Shown piece by piece: positions 1-4,587 of a DNA stretch of 5,174 nucleotides; the stretch's first letter is position 1; the number at the start of each line of letters is the position of its first letter. The DNA is from Planctomycetia bacterium (GTDB lineage: Bacteria > Planctomycetota > Planctomycetia > Gemmatales > Gemmataceae), in the NCBI GenBank assembly GCA_025356615.1, contig JANXSH010000546.1, positions 1 to 5,174 on the forward strand. Reading direction: 5' to 3'. The notes beneath the pieces are model-generated. The model was not told the origin of the DNA. It ran no database searches and saw only the letters and a list, made by a program, of their open reading frames with translations. Both the position numbers and the translations under genes were made by a program.

Positions 1-89
1 CTCGACGCGGGGCAGGGTGACACAAAAGACAAGGACCGGAACGCCCATAAACTACGACTGTAGTGAAAGCAAGCAATGGGACACCGATC

Positions 90-1154
90 ATGGCAGAGAT
101 TACCTTCTCCGAAGCAGATGTTCGAGCCATCGAACACGAACGCTATCACCATCCCGATCCGCGTGTGCTACGGCACATGGAGATCCTCTGGCTGAAGTAC
201 CACACCTTCACCCACGAAGACATCGCCACCTATGCCGGCTGCTCGCTTAGCACGGTCCAACGCACCTTGTCGGATTTCCTCGGGGGCGGCTTGGAGCAGA
301 TTTGCCGGGTCATCCCCAGAGAATCGTCCAGCGAACTCGACGCTCACCAAACCTCCCTCGAAGAACTATTTCACAAGGAGCCTCCACGCACGGTCGAGCA
401 GGCACGGCAGGTCATCGAAGAGCGAACAGGCGTTCGTCGTGGGCCGACCCAGATTCGTCATTTCCTGCACCGCCTGGGATTGAAGCCGCGCAAGGTGCCC
501 GCCATTCCGATTCCGCCCAAGTCCACGCTGGAGGAACACGTCAAGACCCAGGCGGAGTTCCTCGATACCGAGCTGATGCCTCGGTTGGAGGAGGCACAGC
601 AGGGCAAGCGGCAAGTGTTCTTCGTAGACGCGGCGCGCTTCGTGCATTCCGCCTTCCTGGGAATAATTTGGTGTGTGGTTCGGATGTGCATCCGTGCCGC
701 CTCCGGTCGGAAACGCTTCGACGTTCTCGCCGCCCTGGATGCGGTGACCCACGAGCCGATACTGGAGACGAACCACAGCTACATCGATGCCAACTCGGTA
801 TGCAATCTGCCACGAGCCGTGGCCGAGGCGGCGACCCCAGGGATACCGATTACTTTCGTGCTGGACAACGCGCGGTATCAGAAGTGCGCGCGGGTGGAAA
901 ATCCGGCCAAGCAGTTGGGGATCGAACTGCTGTACCTGCCATCGTACTCGCCGAACCTGAATAAAATCGAGCGAGTCTGGAAGTTCGTAAAAGCCGAGTG
1001 CTTGCGGACGAAATACTACGACAATTATGAGAAGTTCAACAAGGCCATCGAGCAGTGCCTCGACGAACTGCCTACCAAGCATAAGGCCGCTATGGACTCC
1101 CTCCTCACTCACAAGTTCCAGACTTTTGAGAATGTGTCACTCATCGCCGCGTGA
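90..1154 (+). CDS. IS630-family transposase (DD34E)
   Basis: DNA transposase that would cut and paste its own element, normally into TA dinucleotides (family knowledge). The 354-residue product has an N-terminal helix-turn-helix region (about residues 25-65, including HEDIATYAGCSLSTVQRTL), a second winged-helix-like region (about 100-135, EQARQVIEERTG to FLHRLGLKPRK) and a C-terminal DDE domain. The catalytic triad is visible: D180 in FFVDAARF, D259 in FVLDNARYQ and E294 in LNKIERVWKFVK. The 34 residues between the last two match the IS630/Tc1/mariner spacing, and the SYSPNLNKIERVW signature is typical. The length is full for the family and there is no internal stop, so it may be active. I chose ATG at 90; an in-frame GTG at 63 would add nine residues, and neither has a convincing Shine-Dalgarno sequence. 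I could not find paired terminal inverted repeats, so the element's ends are undefined. Confidence 0.93.
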   Translation: MAEITFSEADVRAIEHERYHHPDPRVLRHMEILWLKYHTFTHEDIATYAGCSLSTVQRTLSDFLGGGLEQICRVIPRESSSELDAHQTSLEELFHKEPPRTVEQARQVIEERTGVRRGPTQIRHFLHRLGLKPRKVPAIPIPPKSTLEEHVKTQAEFLDTELMPRLEEAQQGKRQVFFVDAARFVHSAFLGIIWCVVRMCIRAASGRKRFDVLAALDAVTHEPILETNHSYIDANSVCNLPRAVAEAATPGIPITFVLDNARYQKCARVENPAKQLGIELLYLPSYSPNLNKIERVWKFVKAECLRTKYYDNYEKFNKAIEQCLDELPTKHKAAMDSLLTHKFQTFENVSLIAA

Positions 1155-1212
1155 AGTATACCTTACCCTATCATCTTCTCCAGGACGCCAACCCTCACTC
1201 CACGATATCCCC

Positions 1213-1298
1213 ATGCCTGCACCCCTCGGGCCGATTCCTCTCTGCCTCCGGATGTGGCGCTGTCGGTCTTCGATCTCGGCATCGTTTGGAGGGGCGAC
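1213..1298 (+). pseudogene. Decayed fragment of class IV aminotransferase 5' end
   Basis: This 86-base stretch aligns in direct orientation with 2276-2370, the start of the downstream aminotransferase gene, from ATGCCT to GGGGCGAC. By hand I count about 74 identities in 84 aligned bases. It lacks 11 bases present in the intact copy (after ACCCCTC) and has two single-base insertions, so the reading frame is lost early and no aminotransferase peptide can be made. The similarity stops one base before the stop codon of the adjacent minus-strand toxin gene (1300-1302), and the rest of the aminotransferase is absent here. Weaker resemblance may continue upstream, around 1166-1212 against parts of 2090-2275, but I would not rely on it. 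It is a duplicated remnant, not a functional gene. Confidence 0.8.
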
Positions 1299-1299
1299 C

Positions 1300-1707
1300 T
1301 TACGGGGTGGGCCAGTTTTCCTGATTCAGATTTGGCACCGCCGCGAAGTCGTTGTCGGAAGTGAGCAGTATGAGGTCGTACCGAAGGGCGACTACTGCGA
1401 TGAAGGCATCCACGGTTTCTAACTGCCAGCCCTGGCGTCGGAGCGAGCGCTGAAGCGCCGCGGCGCTCTCCGCATCGGCTTCGTCGGGGATAAAACAGGC
1501 GAAGCTGGGCCGAAGTTTCGCCCCTTCGGCATGATTCCGCGTCGCGCGTGGGAGCGAGCCGATTCCGTAAAGCGCCTCGGCCACGACCGGGACCGTGATC
1601 GCGAAGGTATCACCCTCGTGGAGGCGCAGCAGAACACGCTGACGCAATGGATGACCCAGTGTGACCAGCGTGGCCGCGTGGTTGGCGTCTAAGAGCTAGT
1701 TCGCCAT
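1300..1707 (-). pseudogene. vapC: VapC-family PIN-domain toxin, interrupted by an amber codon
   Basis: VapC toxins are PIN-domain RNases that use acidic residues to hold Mg2+ and cleave RNA. Read from ATG at 1705-1707, the frame begins M-A-N-stop-LLDANHAATL; family members usually have Tyr before LLD, so TAG at 1696-1698 looks like a TAC/TAT to TAG change. The rest is intact to TAA at 1300-1302: E44 in VVAEALYGIG, D100 in DAFIAVVAL, D118/D120 in LLTSDNDF, and the usual C-terminal NW. No start codon lies between the amber and D7, so re-initiation (for example TTG at 1645-1647) loses the first strand and first catalytic Asp. The ATG is 5 bases after the antitoxin stop, with a G-run (1716-1721) as a possible ribosome site. 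It is most likely inactive unless the amber is suppressed or is a sequencing error. Confidence 0.82.
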
Positions 1708-1712
1708 CCGTG

Positions 1713-2060
1713 CTACCCCCCACGGCCCTCCGCGAGGTCATTGGCTCGCGTGACCGCCTTCCTCTCGGCTTCGATGGCCGACCACTGACGATTCCAGTTC
1801 TCCAGGTCGAAGCAGGGATCGCCAGGGGAGGCGCGGAGTACGTCGGCCAGATTCGCCGTGGCGGGTCGGATTCGGGAAGGATTCGGCGGTGTGGCTCGAA
1901 TCCTCGCAACGACCTGGAGTGGGGTGTCGGACTCGGATTCGGATTCTATGGCCTCCGTCAAAAGGCTGATCGCGAATCGTTCCACACTAAGTTGTTGCTG
2001 CTTCGCCCTGTTCTCCAGTCCGGCAACCAAATCGTCCTCGAGTGTAATCGTGATGGCCAT
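1713..2060 (-). CDS. Antitoxin-like protein of a VapBC-type module
   Basis: A 115-residue protein immediately upstream of the PIN toxin, so by position it is the antitoxin that would bind the toxin and repress the operon. Residues 2-38 (ITITLEDDLVAGLENR to LLTEAIES) fit a ribbon-helix-helix DNA-binding fold: a short beta strand, then two helices. An acidic Ser-Glu linker follows (about 39-46, ESESESD). The C-terminal part contains FDLENWNRQW (about 84-93) and a charged helix, the expected toxin-binding region. The start is supported by GAGG (2068-2071) seven bases before the ATG. The coding sequence is intact although the toxin is interrupted, so it may persist as an orphan regulator. The family assignment rests on fold pattern and neighbourhood; no exact subfamily was recognised. 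Confidence 0.75.
   Translation of the reverse strand: MAITITLEDDLVAGLENRAKQQQLSVERFAISLLTEAIESESESDTPLQVVARIRATPPNPSRIRPATANLADVLRASPGDPCFDLENWNRQWSAIEAERKAVTRANDLAEGRGG
1927..1946. repeat. Short hexamer tandem repeat inside the antitoxin gene
   Basis: TCGGAC-TCGGAT-TCGGAT-TC is a little over three copies of a 6-bp unit. On the minus strand it encodes the alternating Glu/Ser linker between the DNA-binding half and the C-terminal half of the antitoxin. A gain or loss of units would stay in frame and change linker length. Confidence 0.6.
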
Positions 2061-2275
2061 ATTCCTACCTCGATTGGAAAGCCGAAAAGAACACTCCCTA
2101 ATCCCTTCGTCATTCTACCAGACGCCCCAAGGATCTACACTACCTCCCTGGCGGATTTTGTTCGATTCGGACGAACTCGGGGACATGGATGCCTGGCGGT
2201 ATCGCATTCCTGAAGATTGGTGCTGTAGAATAACCAACTCTATAGACATCGATCTTCGCCTTGTTGACAACCCCC
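2061..2275. other. Divergent intergenic region
   Basis: These 215 bases separate the minus-strand antitoxin start from the plus-strand aminotransferase start. They are less GC-rich than the flanking metabolic genes. I see no credible gene here. It must hold the promoters of both neighbours. Only one weak plus-strand promoter candidate (2217-2246) was recognised, and no clear palindromic operator for the antitoxin. Confidence 0.6.
2217..2246 (+). promoter_or_regulatory. Possible sigma70-type promoter for the aminotransferase
   Basis: TTGGTG (2217-2222) and TATAGA (2241-2246) are separated by 18 bases, a plausible -35/-10 pair. Transcription would begin near 2252, giving a short leader of about 24 bases before the ATG at 2276. 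There is no visible Shine-Dalgarno sequence in that leader. The call rests on hexamer resemblance only. Confidence 0.3.
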
Positions 2276-2370
2276 ATGCCTACACCCCTCACCTACCTAT
2301 CGGGCCGATTCCTCCCCGCCTCCGAGGCGGCGCTGTCGGGCTTCGACCTCGGCCTCGTTTCGGGGGCGAC
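2276..2370 (+). repeat. Intact member of a direct-repeat pair flanking the toxin-antitoxin module
   Basis: This stretch, the first 95 bases of the aminotransferase gene, is the intact counterpart of the decayed copy at 1213-1298. Both copies run in the same direction and together they bracket the whole toxin-antitoxin operon, about 1.06 kb start to start. Several differences fall at third codon positions of the intact copy, as expected if this copy was kept under selection while the other drifted. Confidence 0.75.
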
Positions 2371-3148
2371 GATCACCGACTTCTGCCGGACGTATCGCCA
2401 CCGGCTGTTCCGCCACCCGGCCCACGTCGAACGCTTCCGCCGCGACTGCGACGCCTGTTTCGTGCCGCTGCCGACGAGTGACGAGACGCTGTTCGCCGTC
2501 GCCGCCCGGCTCGTCGCGCACGACGCGCCGCTGCTGCCGCCCGGCGACGAGTTGGCGCTCGTCACGTTCGCCACGCCGGGGCCGATCGGCGGGCCGCCGA
2601 CGCTCGTGATGCACACGAAGCCGCTGCCCGCGTCCCGTTATCGCAAGATCCTCGACGAAGGCGCATCCCTCGCTGTCGTCGGCCATCACGCAGCAGACCC
2701 CGGCGACCTGGCCCCGCCTCGCCACAAGCATCGGAGCCGACTCCACTGGTGGCGCGCGGAGCAAATGTTGCCTCGCCCCGGCGAGGTCGCCCTCTTGCTC
2801 GACGGCCCCGGAGGCTGCGTGACCGAGACGGCCATCGGCAACCTGCTCGTCGTGCGGGACGCGGTCGTCTCGACGCCGCCGGTCGGCTACGCGCTGGACG
2901 GCATCAGTCTCGTCGTGGCCCGAGAGCTGTGCGCCTCGCTGGGCGTGTCCTTCGTCGAAGAACGTCTCACACGGGCCGACTGCCTCCTCGCCGACGAGAT
3001 GATGCTGGTCGGCTCCGGTTTCGGCCTGGCTGGCGTGTGTTCGTTCGACACCGTCGGCATCCCCCATCCGGGGCCGCTGACGCGCCGCCTGCGGCAGGCG
3101 TGGGAGGACTTGACGAGTGTAGAATGCAGCGTGCAGAGTACGGAGTGA
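2276..3148 (+). CDS. Class IV aminotransferase (PLP fold type IV)
   Basis: A cytoplasmic PLP enzyme of the branched-chain aminotransferase / D-amino-acid aminotransferase / aminodeoxychorismate lyase superfamily; sequence reading alone cannot say which substrate it uses. The 290-residue product has the family order: N-terminal SGRFLPASEAALSGFDLGL-SGATITDFCRTY (9-40); the catalytic lysine block KHRSRLHWWRAEQ (K151), which lines up with the K-H-x-N-R-L block of PabC-type enzymes; VTETAIGNLLVV with the cofactor-binding glutamate E184; then STPPVGYALDGIS and ADEMMLVGSGFGLAGV. I prefer ATG at 2276; an in-frame TTG at 2261 would add five residues. The first 95 bases recur, decayed, at 1213-1298. 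The last residues (after WEDLTS) come from a structured inverted repeat, so the original C-terminus may have been replaced. No pathway partner lies next to it, so the role stays open. Confidence 0.88.
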   Translation: MPTPLTYLSGRFLPASEAALSGFDLGLVSGATITDFCRTYRHRLFRHPAHVERFRRDCDACFVPLPTSDETLFAVAARLVAHDAPLLPPGDELALVTFATPGPIGGPPTLVMHTKPLPASRYRKILDEGASLAVVGHHAADPGDLAPPRHKHRSRLHWWRAEQMLPRPGEVALLLDGPGGCVTETAIGNLLVVRDAVVSTPPVGYALDGISLVVARELCASLGVSFVEERLTRADCLLADEMMLVGSGFGLAGVCSFDTVGIPHPGPLTRRLRQAWEDLTSVECSVQSTE

Positions 3149-3210
3149 GACACGGCGAGGGGAACGAGTCGTCGCCCCGTCTCGGTAGTTCGCTCTGCAC
3201 TCTACACTCG
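3114..3210. repeat. Nested inverted repeat between convergent genes; possible bidirectional terminator
   Basis: The outer arms are 3114-3138 (CGAGTGTAGA, then seven unmatched bases, then GTGCAGAG) and 3193-3210 (CTCTGCAC then TCTACACTCG), complementary over 18 bases once the 7-base bulge is allowed. Inside lies a second stem: GAGAC (3147-3151) with GTCTC (3179-3183) and GGCGA (3154-3158) with TCGCC (3172-3176), with a two-base mismatch between them and a 13-base loop. It sits between the converging aminotransferase and small-protein genes, where a terminator for both strands would be expected, but there is no T-run, so it is not a classic intrinsic terminator. It may be a dispersed extragenic repeat. 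The aminotransferase stop codon lies within it. Confidence 0.65.
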
Positions 3211-3217
3211 AGCGCGT

Positions 3218-3370
3218 CTAGCCCGCGCGCTTCGCCATCTGCCAGAGCATATAGGCGACGCGCTGGCGGAGCAGTTCTTGCTGGCGGGCGTGGACCACTC
3301 GGTAGGAGTGCCACAGCGTGTAGATCGTCGATATTGCGAGCGTAGCCATACTGGTCATCATGGGGTTCAT
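3218..3370 (-). CDS. Small protein of unknown function (50 aa)
   Basis: A 50-residue open reading frame from ATG at 3368-3370 to TAG at 3218-3220. I do not recognise the family. A strong Shine-Dalgarno sequence, GGAGGG, lies nine bases before the ATG, the best ribosome site of any gene in this window. The N-terminal half (MNPMMTSMATLAISTIYTLW) is hydrophobic enough for a short membrane or membrane-surface helix. The second half (about 21-50: HSYRVVHARQQELLRQR, then VAYMLWQMAKRAG) is basic and patterned like an amphipathic helix. The gene converges on the aminotransferase and ends 8 bases beyond the inverted repeat. It lies 275 bases downstream of the DUF1559-like gene on the same strand and may have its own promoter (3527-3555) and a structured leader. 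It could be a small membrane-associated protein; no function can be assigned. Confidence 0.62.
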   Translation of the reverse strand: MNPMMTSMATLAISTIYTLWHSYRVVHARQQELLRQRVAYMLWQMAKRAG

Positions 3371-3404
3371 GGTTGCCGTCCCTCCTCGGAGTCCTTTGCC
3401 GGTA

Positions 3405-3480
3405 GCACGCGAAGCACAATCTTCGCATGAACGCGCGGCGTCTCATTCGGGTCATCGACCCGGTTGGCGGAATCCCCAAC
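3405..3480 (-). promoter_or_regulatory. Structured leader upstream of the small protein (three hairpins)
   Basis: Three stem-loops lie in a row. One is GCGAAG (3409-3414) with CTTCGC (3421-3426), six-base loop, extendable by two pairs past a mismatch. The next is CGGGTC (3448-3453) with GACCCG (3457-3462), three-base loop. The third is GTTGG (3463-3467) with CCAAC (3476-3480), eight-base loop. The last two abut directly and could stack. If transcribed on the minus strand they lie 35-110 bases ahead of the small-protein start, leaving its ribosome site in the unpaired stretch after the last hairpin. I do not recognise a known riboswitch or RNA family. Confidence 0.4.
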
Positions 3481-3526
3481 TTGCTAGACAGGATGAGGCA
3501 AGATGAGAAAGGTTCTCCTCGCTCGA

Positions 3527-3555
3527 ACCCTACTACCTGCCCTACGCGGAGTCAA
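3527..3555 (-). promoter_or_regulatory. Possible sigma70-type promoter for the small protein
   Basis: On the minus strand TTGACT (3550-3555) and TAGGGT (3527-3532) are separated by exactly 17 bases. The -35 is near consensus and the -10 is weak. Transcription would start near 3520, giving a leader of about 150 bases that contains all three hairpins at 3405-3480. This is a pattern match only. Confidence 0.35.
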
Positions 3556-3645
3556 ACGAACCAGGGAATCCTTCTCGAAGTGTCCGTACCCAATTATGAC
3601 AGCGACAGAAACGTGAGGCATTGTGCCGAGGCGCGAACCGGGTTT

Positions 3646-4587
3646 TCATGGCTCGCGGAACCTCGCGTGGCCACGCAACACGTCGCCCGGCGTACTCTCC
3701 TTCATGGCGCGGACGGAGCCGTCCACCCAGAGCGCCTGGACGTGTTCGGGGTTGATGCCCCCGAACGGCGCGCCCGGCCCGATGAGGCGACTTGCCCCGG
3801 AGGCGATCCCCCGCGCCGTCGGGAAGCCGCCCGCGATCCACGGTCCATTTTTGTGGGTCGTCTCGAGGACGAGCAGTGTGTAGGAGAGGCCGCGCGTGAT
3901 CTCCTTGGGTCTCACGCCGCGATCGTGGCCGAACATGCCGGCGCGCGGGTCGTCGCGGCTCAGGCTCACGGCATCGTCTCCGACGCCGCCGATGCCGACG
4001 AAGTGCGTCACCGCGCTGCCGAGGGGGTCGTAGGCCGGGTGCGCGGGAGCCTGATAGAGGCGGATCGGCCTGCCCGCCGCCTTCGCGTTCGCGGGGTCGT
4101 CCCACGCCTTGTCTCGGACGAGCAGCTCGCTGACGCCCTCGTAGCGCGACCGGCCTTGCTTGTCTCGGGCCAACATCGGCAGGATGTCGGCCATCCAACT
4201 CAAACGGCGATCCCCTGCGAGCGCCTTCGGATCGCGCGTCGCCGGGGGAAAGGGGCGGTCTCCCTCGGTTTGCTGGATGAGGGCGATGCCGATCAGCCGC
4301 ATGTGGTTGACGCCCTCGAGGCGCTGGTTCGCGACCTGCATTCGGATGACGATGATCGCCAGGACGCCGACGACCGTCGCGGCGGTCCCCAGCGCGCCCA
4401 GCGCCATGCCCACGACGGCCAGTCGCGCGCCGCGCAGCGCCCCGTCGCTGGCGTTGATATGCCGTAGACTCCGAAAGCCGACGATCATCGCGACGATCCC
4501 GGCGACCGCGAGTAGCGGGACGCTCGCCAACCCGAGCAACAGGGCGACCAGCGCGGGCGGGTAGAGACGTGGAGAGGGCGCGTTCAC
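3646..4587 (-). CDS. Two-span membrane protein with DUF1559-like C-terminal region
   Basis: A 313-residue protein of planctomycete type, function unknown. Two hydrophobic segments, about residues 12-38 (PALVALLLG to MIVGF) and 55-83 (RLAVVGMALG to VLAIIVI), form an N-terminal membrane hairpin like DUF4190 proteins. The larger C-terminal region has DUF1559-like features: RGLSYTLLVLETTHKNGPW (232-250), where the family has a 'T-S-N-T-I-L-V-G-E' block, and a terminal VQALWVDGSVRAMKES-PGDVLRG (283-306), resembling the family's 'DGSVRF' ending. Typical DUF1559 proteins begin with a type IV prepilin-like leader; that motif is absent. I chose GTG at 4587: it overlaps the stop of the upstream gene as GTGA and has AGGAG five bases before it. 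An ATG at 4611 would add eight residues but has poorer context. Translation is probably coupled to the agmatine deiminase gene. Confidence 0.72.
   Translation of the reverse strand: MNAPSPRLYPPALVALLLGLASVPLLAVAGIVAMIVGFRSLRHINASDGALRGARLAVVGMALGALGTAATVVGVLAIIVIRMQVANQRLEGVNHMRLIGIALIQQTEGDRPFPPATRDPKALAGDRRLSWMADILPMLARDKQGRSRYEGVSELLVRDKAWDDPANAKAAGRPIRLYQAPAHPAYDPLGSAVTHFVGIGGVGDDAVSLSRDDPRAGMFGHDRGVRPKEITRGLSYTLLVLETTHKNGPWIAGGFPTARGIASGASRLIGPGAPFGGINPEHVQALWVDGSVRAMKESTPGDVLRGHARFREP

Larger units (their letters stand above)
3371..3645. other. Intergenic region between DUF1559-like gene and small protein
   Basis: These 275 bases hold no gene I can support on either strand. They contain the candidate promoter and three-hairpin leader described separately. 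No T-rich terminator hairpin was found directly after the DUF1559-like stop codon, so read-through from the upstream two-gene unit into the small-protein gene is possible. Confidence 0.55.

Noticed and set aside
51..64. ACTAC-GACT-GTAGT palindrome upstream of the transposase as an IS end
   Set aside because: It has no partner downstream of the transposase, and a 5-bp palindrome is expected by chance.
366..1112. Minus-strand open frame of 248 codons inside the transposase
   Set aside because: The plus strand carries a full DD34E transposase; the antisense frame has no motifs.
2264..2269. Perfect TTGACA just before the aminotransferase ATG
   Set aside because: No acceptable -10 hexamer lies 16-19 bases downstream on the plus strand, and transcription from it would start inside the coding sequence.
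2261..2275. TTG start giving a five-residue N-terminal extension of the aminotransferase
   Set aside because: No ribosome site supports it, and the ATG at 2276 fits the usual family N-terminus; the decayed copy also resembles the gene most clearly from this ATG onward.
2297..3067. Long minus-strand open frame of 256 codons
   Set aside because: It is antisense to the aminotransferase, is rich in Arg/Gly/Ala/Gln as expected of a GC-rich shadow frame, and shows no family motifs.
3615..3640. GGCA-TTG-TGCC hairpin as terminator after the DUF1559-like gene
   Set aside because: Only four base pairs and no following T-run on the minus strand.
3427..4467. Long plus-strand open frame of 346 codons
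   Set aside because: It is antisense to the DUF1559-like gene, has low-complexity Arg/Asp/Ala composition and no recognisable motif; the minus-strand frame has clear membrane segments and family blocks.
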